DNA from: JANLQX01 sp031423635
GTDB taxonomy: Bacteria; Actinomycetota; Acidimicrobiia; Acidimicrobiales; JANYDT01
Assembly: GCA_031423635.1 (NCBI GenBank)
Contig: JANPFX010000005.1
Location: 1-17,212, forward strand
Reading direction: 5' to 3'
DNA: 17,212 bases
The notes under the pieces were generated by a model. It worked only from the letters and a program-made list of their open reading frames with translations, was not told where the DNA came from and did not search any database. The position numbers and the translations under genes were made by a program. This document shows, one piece after another, positions 1 through 6,350 of the stretch. How positions within the stretch are numbered: position 1 is the first letter of the stretch; each line of letters opens with the position of its first letter.

Positions 1-47
1 GCTGCTACGTCTGCTCCGCCTGCGGCGCCCCGTGCGGCTGCTGCTGA
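1..47 (+). CDS. Possible 3' end of a Cys-rich protein entering from the left edge
   Basis: The frame beginning at base 3 reads CYVCSACGAPCGCC and stops at TGA 45-47. Six of the last 14 residues are Cys, and every codon ends in C or G, as expected for real coding sequence here; the other two plus frames use many T-ending codons or run into the next gene. Closely spaced Cys pairs suggest a metal-binding tail (zinc or Fe-S) or a Cys-rich peptide, but I do not recognise the family. Only 14 codons are visible, so this is a weak call. A GC hairpin lies 26 bases downstream, where a terminator would be expected. Confidence 0.3.
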   Translation, partial: CYVCSACGAPCGCC

Positions 48-72
48 GTTCTCCCCCGGCGGCCACCCCGTC

Positions 73-90
73 GTCCCCTGTGTGGGGGAC
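73..90. terminator. GC-rich hairpin, possible bidirectional terminator
   Basis: GTCCCC (73-78) and GGGGAC (85-90) form a perfect 6-bp stem around a TGTGTG loop. It lies between the possible plus-strand gene ending at 47 and the minus-strand hydrolase gene ending at 129, so it could end transcription from either side. There is no T-tract on either strand. The call rests on position and stem only. Confidence 0.3.
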
Positions 91-128
91 GCGGCCCGGC
101 CTCGTGCGGGGCAGCGGCGCGCTCGGTT

Positions 129-1040
129 TCAACCCGAGGAGCGGGTGAGGCCGGCGAAGACGTCGGTGGCGGCGAGGTAGCCGGGTTCGAGCAGTTCCGC
201 ACCCGTTGACGAACGCGCGAACACCTCGCGCAGTGGCTCCATGTCGGTCGGCACCGAGAACCCGGGGAGCCAGTTGTCGTGGTGGTTGAGGATCACCCGT
301 CGGGGTTGCAGCGCCGTGAGCTGACGGTCGACGAACTGGGCCAGCGATCCCTGGATCGGCTCGCCGTCAATGTTGCCGCGACCGGCGGCGGCGAGGATCG
401 CCACGTCGGGACGCAGCCCCTCGATGATTCCTCCCCAGTGCCCGGACGTGTCCTGGTAGAGCAGCGTGCCTTCGGGAGTGTGGAACAGGTAGAGCAGCGC
501 GCCGCCGTCACCTCTCGGGCTGTGGCCGACGAATGACGCGAGCAGGTGGGCCATCGATTTCTCGCCCAACCCGCCGAGTGTTGCCGTCACTTCGGCCATC
601 CGCACGCGCTGTTCCTGCCAGGTCACACCGAGGTCTCCGAGGCAGACCTCGCCGGACTGGGCCATCTGCCCCTGCGACCACACGCAGCTGTGCTGGCTCG
701 GGTACACGCTGACCACGACTTCGTCGGACAGGCGGACGGTCTCGCCACCGGCGACACAGATCATCCGGTCGGGCGGCACGCCGGCTTCGGTAAGCATGCG
801 TATCGTCTCGTAGCTGCCGATGAGTGTGGCCTTCGTCTGGGCCATGATCCGCTCGGCACCGTAGAGATGATCGAAGTGGGAATGGCCGATCACGATCCAG
901 TCGCACTCGTCGATCGAGTCAGCGGTGAGTCCGGTGCCCTCAGCCCCTTCCGCCCGGTCGATGTAGGCATCGAGGAACACGGTGATGCCCGCCGTCCGCA
1001 ATCGGAACGTGGCGCATCCGTACCAGTCGAGTGAGGCCAT
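129..1040 (-). CDS. MBL-fold metal-dependent hydrolase
   Basis: A 303-residue protein of the metallo-beta-lactamase fold. The signature HxHxDH appears as GHSHFDH, with H53, H55, D57 and H58 as probable metal ligands. Later ligand candidates are the His in PSQHSCVWS, the Asp in LLYQDTSGHWGG and the His pair in LNHHDNW. No signal peptide or membrane segment is seen, so it is probably cytoplasmic. The overall look is closest to the UlaG-like/L-ascorbate-6-phosphate lactonase branch, but the substrate cannot be inferred. I chose ATG 1040 because homologous-looking sequence begins at MASLDWYG; the 35 further in-frame codons upstream overlap the preceding crotonase gene. It lies 31 bases after that gene on the same strand and is probably the last gene of the leuC-leuD cluster transcript. 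The fold is confident, the role unknown. Confidence 0.85.
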   Translation of the reverse strand: MASLDWYGCATFRLRTAGITVFLDAYIDRAEGAEGTGLTADSIDECDWIVIGHSHFDHLYGAERIMAQTKATLIGSYETIRMLTEAGVPPDRMICVAGGETVRLSDEVVVSVYPSQHSCVWSQGQMAQSGEVCLGDLGVTWQEQRVRMAEVTATLGGLGEKSMAHLLASFVGHSPRGDGGALLYLFHTPEGTLLYQDTSGHWGGIIEGLRPDVAILAAAGRGNIDGEPIQGSLAQFVDRQLTALQPRRVILNHHDNWLPGFSVPTDMEPLREVFARSSTGAELLEPGYLAATDVFAGLTRSSG

Positions 1041-1071
1041 GGTCAGAGTGTCGCACAGCCCGCCGGGACCG

Positions 1072-1827
1072 TCATTGTCCTCGGAAGACCGGCGGACGTT
1101 TCTCGGCAAACGCGAGCCGGCCCTCCGTGAAGTCGTCACTGGCACCTGCTCGGCCGATCGCCGCCGCCATCGCCTCGGCGTCCCCCGAAGAGGGCGGTTG
1201 TGGCGTCACGCCGAGGGCGAGCTTGTGGGCGCGGATCGACAGCGGAGCCAAGGCGGCGATCCGTGTCGCCCAGGATTCGGCGACGTCGTAGTCTCCGCGG
1301 CGTTGGACGAAGCCGAGTTCATACGCGCGCTGACCGTCGATGGGCTCGGCACCGAGCAGCAACTCCGTTGCCGTCGATCGACCGATCATCTGCGCTAGGC
1401 GAACCACCGTGGCGTGGTCGATGGCGAGGCCGAGCTTTCCGGCGGGAACTCCGAATGCCGAGCGGTCGGTGGCGACTCGAAGGTCGCAGAACATCGCCAG
1501 TTGCAGCCCCGCGCCGAGTGCGGGCCCGTCGATGGCTGCGATCATCACCGCAGGAGCGGTCGAGAGTAGGCCGAGCACCTCTTGCAGCGCTGGTGCAAAT
1601 CCCCGCTCGTGCATTGCCGAGATGTCAGCACCTGCGCAGAACCATCCGTCGACGCCGCGGAGGATGACCAACCGCGCATCGGAATCGACCGCGTTCGTCA
1701 GGGCGTCGGCGATCGTTGTCAATGCGTCGATGTCGACCGCGTTGCGCTTCTCGGGGCGGTTGATCGTCACCTGGACGGTCTCCGGCGTGAGCCGGTGGAC
1801 GAGGACCTTGTCAGGTTTCGCGATCAC
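1072..1827 (-). CDS. Crotonase-fold protein resembling mycobacterial EchA6, catalytic Glu residues absent
   Basis: A 251-residue enoyl-CoA hydratase/isomerase family protein. The CoA/oxyanion-hole segments are present: CAGADI (64-69) and GPALGAGLQLAMFCDLRVA (from 101). In rat mitochondrial hydratase the acid/base residues are the Glu of GGGCE and the Glu of QPE; here these positions are Q109 (GAGLQ) and A129 (VPA). Ordinary hydration of enoyl-CoA is therefore unlikely. The GAGLQLAM block, the KLGLAID block and the EKRPPxFxG ending recall Mycobacterium tuberculosis EchA6, a fatty acyl-CoA binding crotonase lacking these residues; that comparison is from memory. The likely start is GTG 1827, 13 bases after the leuD stop. 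An in-frame ATG at 1905 would only read through the end of leuD. It is followed closely by the MBL-fold gene. Acyl-CoA binding without hydratase activity is the best guess. Confidence 0.85.
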   Translation of the reverse strand: MIAKPDKVLVHRLTPETVQVTINRPEKRNAVDIDALTTIADALTNAVDSDARLVILRGVDGWFCAGADISAMHERGFAPALQEVLGLLSTAPAVMIAAIDGPALGAGLQLAMFCDLRVATDRSAFGVPAGKLGLAIDHATVVRLAQMIGRSTATELLLGAEPIDGQRAYELGFVQRRGDYDVAESWATRIAALAPLSIRAHKLALGVTPQPPSSGDAEAMAAAIGRAGASDDFTEGRLAFAEKRPPVFRGQ

Positions 1828-1840
1828 CTCGTGCGCCGAC

Positions 1841-2440
1841 TCATCGAGCGAGCGTGCTCGGCGCCCACGTCGGGCGGCGGTGCTCGTACGCCGAGATCGC
1901 GTCACCCTGGCGCATGGTCAGGCCGATGTCGTCGAGGCCGTTGAGGAGGCGGTAGGCGGTGAAGTCGTCGAGCGGGAACGTCGTCTCGAGGCCGATCTTC
2001 GGCGCCGACACCGACCGTCGCTCGACGTCGATGGTGATCTCCAGCGTGGGGTCGGCCTCGACAGCGCGCATGAGTCGTTCGCCGACCTCGGCGCTGACCT
2101 GGACCGGTAAGAGCCCGACCTTCGTCGCGTTGTTGCGAAAGATGTCGCCGAAGCGCGGAGAGATGACGGCCTGGAAGCCGTAGTCCTCCAACGCCCAGAC
2201 GGCATGCTCACGCGACGAGCCGGTGCCGAAGTTGGAGCCGGCGATGAGGATGCGGGCGCCGGCGTACTGCTCTTGGTTCAGCACGAAGTCGCGATCGTCG
2301 CGCCACTCGGCAAAGAGCCCCTTGCCGAAGCCGGTGCGTTCGATGCGTTTGAGCCAATCCGAGGGGATGATCTGATCGGTGTCGACGTCGCTGCGGTCGA
2401 GTGGGACGGCAGTGCCGCTGATGATGGTGACGGGGTTCAT
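1841..2440 (-). CDS. leuD: 3-isopropylmalate dehydratase small subunit
   Basis: A 199-residue protein, the usual length for LeuD. With LeuC it isomerises 2-isopropylmalate to 3-isopropylmalate in leucine synthesis. The family signatures are clear: DVDTDQIIPSDWL near the N-terminus, NFGTGSSREHAVWAL in the middle, and SPRFGDIFRNNATKVGLLP after it. I chose ATG 2440 because the protein begins MNPVTIISGTAVPLDRSD as expected; an AGGA element lies about 10 bases upstream. The longer in-frame reading to 2677 runs through the leuC-leuD spacer and into leuC in another frame, so it is rejected. It follows leuC on the same strand after an unusually long 145-base spacer holding a large stem-loop. The crotonase gene starts 13 bases after its stop. 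Confidence 0.96.
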   Translation of the reverse strand: MNPVTIISGTAVPLDRSDVDTDQIIPSDWLKRIERTGFGKGLFAEWRDDRDFVLNQEQYAGARILIAGSNFGTGSSREHAVWALEDYGFQAVISPRFGDIFRNNATKVGLLPVQVSAEVGERLMRAVEADPTLEITIDVERRSVSAPKIGLETTFPLDDFTAYRLLNGLDDIGLTMRQGDAISAYEHRRPTWAPSTLAR

Positions 2441-2475
2441 GGTCTGTTGGTCCTGTCGTGGCGTAGGCATGGAGT

Positions 2476-2556
2476 CGTGGGCCAGCTGGCTGTCTTGGGC
2501 CAGTTGAGTTGCGAAAACGAGGGCTTTGCCGGCCCGTGCGAGCCAGCTGGCCCACG
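2476..2556. repeat. 81-bp stem-loop element in the leuC-leuD spacer
   Basis: A perfect 16-bp inverted repeat, CGTGGGCCAGCTGGCT at 2476-2491 and its complement at 2541-2556, encloses a 49-base loop. The loop has its own short GGGC/GCCC pairing and a partial repeat of the arm (TGGGCCAG at 2496-2503). It fills most of the 145-base spacer between leuC and leuD. The arms sit beside GGAG on the left (2471-2474) and GGAG on the right (2556-2559), which is not a clean target duplication. It could be an mRNA structure that tunes leuD expression, or a small dispersed palindromic element. A copy-number search would separate these. Confidence 0.6.
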
Positions 2557-2585
2557 GAGGTGAAGTGACCGACGTACCTGCGCCG

Positions 2586-4010
2586 TCAGCGGGCCGGAAG
2601 GTCGGCGGGGGTGGAGAGGTGGCCGGCGACGGCGGTTGCCGCAGCAACGGCGGGGGAGACGAGATGCGTGCGGGCACCGCGTCCTTGGCGTCCCTCGAAG
2701 TTCCGGTTGCTGGTCGACGCCGATCGTTGGCCGGGCTTGAGCGAATCGGGGTTCATGCCGAGGCACATCGAACAGCCGGGTTCGCGCCACTCTGCCCCGG
2801 CGGCAACGAAGACCTTGTCGAGGCCCTCCTGCTCGGCCTGCACCTTCACCCGGTACGATCCCGGGACGATAAGTGCACGTATGTTCGGCGCAAGGGCGCG
2901 GCCTTCGAGGATGCCCGCCGCCACTCGAAGGTCCTCGATGCGGCTGTTGGTGCACGATCCGATGAACACGGTGTCGACGGTGATATCGCGGATCAGCGTG
3001 CCCGGTGTGAGGCCCATGTAGTCGAGCGCCCGCTCAGTGGCGTTTCGTTCGACCGGATCACTGAACTCGTCCGGTGACGGGATCACCGCGCTGATCGGCA
3101 ACGTCTGGCCGGGGTTGGTACCCCAGCTCACGTGCGGCTCCAGCGTGGCCGCGTCGATGGTCACCGTCTTGTCGAACACCGCGTCGTCATCGGTGACCAG
3201 AGTTCGCCAGTCGGCAACGGCCGATTCCCACTCGGCACCCTGCGGCGCATAGTCGCGACCCCTAAGGTATGCGAACGTTGTTTCGTCGGGACCGATGAGG
3301 CCTGCTTTCGCCCCACCCTCGATACTCATGTTGCAGACGGTCATGCGGCCTTCCATGGACAGCGCGCGTATGGCCGAGCCGCGAAACTCGATGATGTGGC
3401 CCATGCCACCACCGGTGCCGATGCGGGCGATGATGGCGAGCACGATGTCTTTCGCCGTGACGCCTTCCGGCGTGTCGCCGTCGACGACAACCTGCATGGT
3501 CTTCGGCTTGATCTGAGGGAGCGTCTGCGTGGCCAGGATGTGCTCGACTTCGCTCGTGCCGATGCCGAAGGCGATGCACCCGAACGCGCCGTGCGTTGAG
3601 GTGTGTGAGTCGCCGCACACCACCGTCATGCCGGGAAGCGTCAGACCGAGCTCAGGGCCGATCACGTGCACGATGCCCTGGTTGGCATGTCCCATCGGAA
3701 AGATCGGGATGCCGTACTCGTCGCAGTTCTTGGCGAGCGCGAGCATCTGGGCCCGGCTGACCTCGTCGGTCACCAGTTCGGTGTTGTGCATGCCGAGGCC
3801 GGGAATGTCGGTCGGCACGTTGTGGTCCATGGTGGCGAGGGTGAGATCGGGCCGACGGACACCTCGACCAGCGAGCCGAAGTCCATCGAAGGCTTGCGGC
3901 GTGGTGACCTCGTGGATGAGGTGCAGGTCGATGAAGAGGAGGTCGGGCTCACCCTCGACGCGACGTACGACGTGTCGCTCCCACACCTTCTCGATCAGTG
4001 TCTGACCCAT
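2586..4010 (-). CDS. leuC: 3-isopropylmalate dehydratase large subunit
   Basis: A 474-residue aconitase-family protein, near the usual 465-475. It binds a 4Fe-4S cluster and acts with LeuD on isopropylmalate. The three cluster ligands are visible as C353 (FIGSCTNSRIEDLR) and C413/C416 (EPGCSMCLGMNPD), with the same spacing as I recall for E. coli LeuC. Other family blocks are MDHNVPT, VCGDSHTSTHGAFG and ASTSNRNFEGRQG. I chose ATG 4010, giving MGQTLIEKVWERHVV; GGAG lies 7 bases upstream. An in-frame GTG at 4031 would add seven residues but place the ribosome site inside the gene. It is divergent from the IclR regulator across 68 bases, an arrangement known for ltbR/ndgR and leuCD in Actinobacteria, so repression by that regulator is likely. 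Confidence 0.97.
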   Translation of the reverse strand: MGQTLIEKVWERHVVRRVEGEPDLLFIDLHLIHEVTTPQAFDGLRLAGRGVRRPDLTLATMDHNVPTDIPGLGMHNTELVTDEVSRAQMLALAKNCDEYGIPIFPMGHANQGIVHVIGPELGLTLPGMTVVCGDSHTSTHGAFGCIAFGIGTSEVEHILATQTLPQIKPKTMQVVVDGDTPEGVTAKDIVLAIIARIGTGGGMGHIIEFRGSAIRALSMEGRMTVCNMSIEGGAKAGLIGPDETTFAYLRGRDYAPQGAEWESAVADWRTLVTDDDAVFDKTVTIDAATLEPHVSWGTNPGQTLPISAVIPSPDEFSDPVERNATERALDYMGLTPGTLIRDITVDTVFIGSCTNSRIEDLRVAAGILEGRALAPNIRALIVPGSYRVKVQAEQEGLDKVFVAAGAEWREPGCSMCLGMNPDSLKPGQRSASTSNRNFEGRQGRGARTHLVSPAVAAATAVAGHLSTPADLPAR

Positions 4011-4051
4011 GTCTGCTCCGTTCGTGCTCACTTACGGACGCCGGACTAGCG

Positions 4052-4066
4052 TCTCGCTATGTGAGA
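4052..4066. promoter_or_regulatory. Palindromic operator candidate between leuC and the IclR regulator
   Basis: TCTCGCTATGTGAGA is a near-perfect palindrome of the form TCTCnCnnnGnGAGA, with six of seven base pairs symmetric. It lies in the 68-base divergent region and directly abuts the regulator's probable -10 (4067-4072), so a bound protein would block that promoter and could affect leuC. The neighbouring IclR protein is the obvious ligand. The right half, read on the minus strand, is TCTCACA, a word that recurs twice upstream of vapB. Confidence 0.5.
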
Positions 4067-4072
4067 TAGAGT
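4067..4072 (+). promoter_or_regulatory. Probable -10 element of the IclR-family regulator gene
   Basis: TAGAGT fits the actinobacterial TAnnnT -10 pattern. It is followed by six bases and then GTG 4079, so transcription would begin at or next to the start codon and the mRNA would be leaderless. No good Shine-Dalgarno sequence is present, which agrees. The -35 region (around 4044-4049) is weak. Confidence 0.45.
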
Positions 4073-4078
4073 TCCTGC

Positions 4079-4741
4079 GTGACGAGATCCAGTGTATCGA
4101 CCGATGTCGGCGTGCTCGACAAGGCCGCGACGATCCTCGCCGCCGTCGAGCAACGTCCGCTGGCGTTGGCCGGACTCGTAGAGGCGACAGGGTTCCATCG
4201 GGCCACGGCCCATCGTCTCGCCACGGCGTTGGAGGAGCACGGCCTTCTTCGCCGGGATGGCGTCGGACGTTTCGTCCTCGGACCGTGGCTCGTGTCGCTC
4301 GGCAGTCGGGCAGCCGCAGGGCTGCCATTGCGAGAGGTCGCCCGACCGGTTCTCGAACGACTCGTCGCCGAGACGGGTGAGAGCGCGCAGCTCTACGTCA
4401 CCCAGGGCGAATCCCGCCTGTGTGTCGAGTCGGTCGAGTCGCCGAACGGTCTGCGGACCATCGTCGCGGTCGGCCAAACCCTTCCGCTCGACCGCGGATC
4501 GGCCGGCAAGATCCTCCGCGGCGACGCCCGGGCGCTGCGTCAGGGTTGGGCGGAGAGCGTCGGCGAACGCGAGGCGGGCGTGGCGTCGGTCAGCGCCCCC
4601 ATCGTGAACCTGGCCGGGGAGATCGTCGCTGCCGTGTCGGTGTCTGGACCCATCGAGCGGACGACGAGACAGCCGGCGAAGCGCTACGCCGCGGTCGTGG
4701 TCGCTGCAGCGAAAGAGATCGAGAGCGCCGCCGGCTGGTAG
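4079..4741 (+). CDS. IclR-family transcriptional regulator, NdgR/LtbR type
   Basis: A 220-residue regulator. The N-terminal winged helix-turn-helix (about residues 11-65) begins GVLDKAATILAAVE and includes LVEATGFHRATAHRLATALE. The effector domain holds GESAQLYVTQG, GVASVSAPI and AAVSVSGPIER. These blocks closely match what I remember of Streptomyces NdgR and Corynebacterium LtbR, regulators of leuCD and other amino acid genes. It appears shorter than NdgR (about 238 residues): the segment between GSAGKILRGD and GWAESVGERE is reduced by roughly 20 residues, inside the effector domain. The start is GTG 4079, probably leaderless. It is divergent from leuC with a palindrome between them, so it likely controls leuCD and itself. 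Leucine or a pathway intermediate is the probable effector, by family knowledge only. Confidence 0.9.
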   Translation: MTRSSVSTDVGVLDKAATILAAVEQRPLALAGLVEATGFHRATAHRLATALEEHGLLRRDGVGRFVLGPWLVSLGSRAAAGLPLREVARPVLERLVAETGESAQLYVTQGESRLCVESVESPNGLRTIVAVGQTLPLDRGSAGKILRGDARALRQGWAESVGEREAGVASVSAPIVNLAGEIVAAVSVSGPIERTTRQPAKRYAAVVVAAAKEIESAAGW

Positions 4742-4752
4742 GTTTCCGAAGT

Positions 4753-4770
4753 AAGTCTCACAAGTCTCAC
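4753..4770 (+). repeat. Tandem 9-bp repeat upstream of vapBC
   Basis: AAGTCTCAC occurs twice head to tail (4753-4761 and 4762-4770) in the 51-base gap between the IclR gene and vapB. The repeats overlap the likely -35 region of the vapBC promoter, a normal place for antitoxin autoregulation. Each copy contains TCTCAC(A), also present as a half-site in the leuC/iclR palindrome, so the IclR protein is an alternative ligand. Confidence 0.55.
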
Positions 4771-4786
4771 AAATCGACGGTACGAT
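4757..4786 (+). promoter_or_regulatory. vapBC promoter candidate
   Basis: The -10 is TACGAT (4781-4786), six bases before ATG 4793, predicting a leaderless antitoxin mRNA. A possible -35 is CTCACA (4757-4762), four of six matches to TTGACA, with an 18-base spacer. The tandem AAGTCTCAC repeats cover the -35. Confidence 0.45.
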
Positions 4787-4792
4787 GTGCTG

Positions 4793-5029
4793 ATGGCTTC
4801 CGTGACAATCCGAGAGCTCCGCAACCACGGCGGAGATGTGTTGGCGAGGGTCGAAGCGGGCGAAACCCTGATCGTCACGAGGTCTGGCCGTCCGGTGGCC
4901 GAGCTCCGGCCGGTTGAGTTCCGCGGTACCGACGCCGGCACGGTGCTCGCTGCGTTTCGAGCCGTCACTCCGGTGGATGCCGACCGCTTCCGGGCGGACG
5001 TTGATTCGCTGTTCGGGCCCGGACTGTGA
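4793..5029 (+). CDS. Type II antitoxin, VapB/Phd-YefM family
   Basis: A 78-residue antitoxin. The N-terminal DNA-binding and dimerisation part reads MASVTIRELRNHGGDVLARV, followed by GETLIVTRSGRPVAELRPV, typical of Phd/YefM-type antitoxins. The C-terminal part (about 45-78) should wrap the toxin. It would neutralise VapC and, with it, repress its own promoter. I prefer ATG 4793 to GTG 4787 because it sits at the expected transcription start six bases after TACGAT. The stop overlaps the toxin start as GTGA, so the two are translationally coupled. Confidence 0.88.
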   Translation: MASVTIRELRNHGGDVLARVEAGETLIVTRSGRPVAELRPVEFRGTDAGTVLAAFRAVTPVDADRFRADVDSLFGPGL

Positions 5030-5433
5030 CCAGGGATCGCCGCCCGCTCGGAATGCTCGACACGAACCTCGTGATCCGGCTCACGGAACTTACGCCCGAG
5101 ATGCTCCCTGTTCGAATTCTTGTCTCGTGCATCACGATCGCCGAATTGTCCGTGGGGCCGGCCGTGTCGAGTTCGAACAACGACCGCACAGCTCGCCAGC
5201 GCTATTTGGACCGGGCGCGTGAATCGCTGGATCCGCGTCCGTTCGACGATGCGGCGGCCCTCGCCTTTGGAAGGGTCGCAGCAGACCTCCGGGCCGCTGG
5301 ACGCACGTCGACGGCTCGCACGTTTGACGCACTGATAGCTGCCGCGGCAATTGCCGAAGACGTGCCGCTCTACACAGCGAATCCGGACGACTTCAGCAAT
5401 ATTTCGGGCTTGACCGTAGTCCCGGTTCCCTAA
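5026..5433 (+). CDS. vapC: PIN-domain ribonuclease toxin
   Basis: A 135-residue PIN-domain toxin, expected to be a Mg-dependent endoribonuclease that halts translation when free of its antitoxin. The acidic active-site residues are visible: D12 in MLDTNLVIR, E40 in ITIAELSVG, D101 in RTFDALIAA, and D121/D122 in TANPDDF. The domain appears complete, so the toxin is probably functional. I chose GTG 5026 because it overlaps the antitoxin stop by four bases; ATG 5053 (MLDTNL) is possible and would give 126 residues. Specific RNA targets cannot be predicted. It is convergent with the alpha/beta hydrolase gene; the 56 bases between show no convincing terminator. Confidence 0.9.
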   Translation: MTRDRRPLGMLDTNLVIRLTELTPEMLPVRILVSCITIAELSVGPAVSSSNNDRTARQRYLDRARESLDPRPFDDAAALAFGRVAADLRAAGRTSTARTFDALIAAAAIAEDVPLYTANPDDFSNISGLTVVPVP

Positions 5434-5489
5434 CGAATCTCGCCGACACGGGGAACCAGGGCACCAGCCGAAGCGCCCCGGCCGCGTGG

Positions 5490-6341
5490 TCACTTCGAGA
5501 CGTGTTGGATTGCGCTGCGGAGCGCCGGCACGAACAGCTGGGGGTGGGACACGGCCGCCCGATGGTCGGCATCAATCGGGAATACCGTAGAGCCGGCTCG
5601 GCGGGCCGTTGCCAGTTGCCAGCGGGCGGGCACCGTCGTGTCGGCGCCGGTGACGACGGACGCCACCGGCATCGGGAGACTTCCGATCCACGTGCTGGCG
5701 TCGAATCCGCCGATGGCGACGCCGGCCTGCACCATGACCGCCGGATCGTTGCGAGCGATCTGTTCGAGCATCCACGGAGGTGCGCTCGCCCGACGCGTCA
5801 TGGCGAACCGCTCGAAGAGTCCGAGGCGCAGGGCGTCCGGGGTGAACGACAGCGCAGCGGCGGTCATCGGCATCACTTTGTCCCATAGGAAACGCTTCTC
5901 GGTCGAACGTCGGAAGCGGCAACTCGTGGCACACAGCACCAGACCGGCAACACGCGTTGGGTGCCGGTGGGCGACGAGCTGGGCGACTGCACCACCCATC
6001 GAATACCCGACGACGACCGCACGATCGATAGCAAGGGCGGCGAGGGTGGCAGCGACGTCGTCGGCGACGTCTTCCAGCCGGAACCGTCGGGTGGGCATTC
6101 CTCGCCCGTGACCCCGCTGGTCGATGGCGATCACCCGGCCGGCGGAGGTGAGCCCGCGATACACGCCGAAGAAATTGAGATCCGCGGTCGCTGTCCAGCC
6201 GTGGAGCAGGACGATTGCCGGACGGCCGACCGGTCCGGGCTGGTCGCGGACGAAGGTGATTCCGCGTCCGGGAAGCTCGAGATAGCGCCCCGGCGGGAAG
6301 TCGGGTTCGATCACCTGCTCCTGAAATGCGGTCGCCGCCAT
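5490..6341 (-). CDS. Alpha/beta-fold hydrolase
   Basis: A 283-residue alpha/beta hydrolase. The oxyanion-hole motif is LLHGWTA (from 45), the nucleophile elbow is GYSMGG with S114, and the acid and His are probably D234 (TGADTTVP) and H260 (DADHRAAVS). All triad members are present, so it is likely an active esterase or lipase-like enzyme. The DQRGHGRG stretch after the oxyanion motif is common in this family. No signal peptide is seen. Substrate is unknown. It starts nine bases after the stop of the GH15-like gene, consistent with a greA-GH15-hydrolase transcript. Start ATG 6341 is the only sensible one, though its ribosome site is weak. Confidence 0.88.
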   Translation of the reverse strand: MAATAFQEQVIEPDFPPGRYLELPGRGITFVRDQPGPVGRPAIVLLHGWTATADLNFFGVYRGLTSAGRVIAIDQRGHGRGMPTRRFRLEDVADDVAATLAALAIDRAVVVGYSMGGAVAQLVAHRHPTRVAGLVLCATSCRFRRSTEKRFLWDKVMPMTAAALSFTPDALRLGLFERFAMTRRASAPPWMLEQIARNDPAVMVQAGVAIGGFDASTWIGSLPMPVASVVTGADTTVPARWQLATARRAGSTVFPIDADHRAAVSHPQLFVPALRSAIQHVSK

Positions 6342-6350
6342 GGTGAAACG

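Noticed and set aside
122..138. A hairpin CTCGG/CCGAG at the MBL-fold gene stop codon
   Set aside because: Five base pairs with no T-run; such stems arise easily by chance at this GC content.
2441..2677. An N-terminal extension of LeuD in frame
   Set aside because: It overlaps the end of leuC, reads low-complexity Pro/Ala sequence and is only the spacer stem-loop translated. LeuD homology begins at MNPVTIISG.
5434..5489. A terminator between the convergent vapC and hydrolase genes
   Set aside because: Only a 5-bp CGGGG/CCCCG pairing with a 22-base loop and no T-run is visible, too weak to call.
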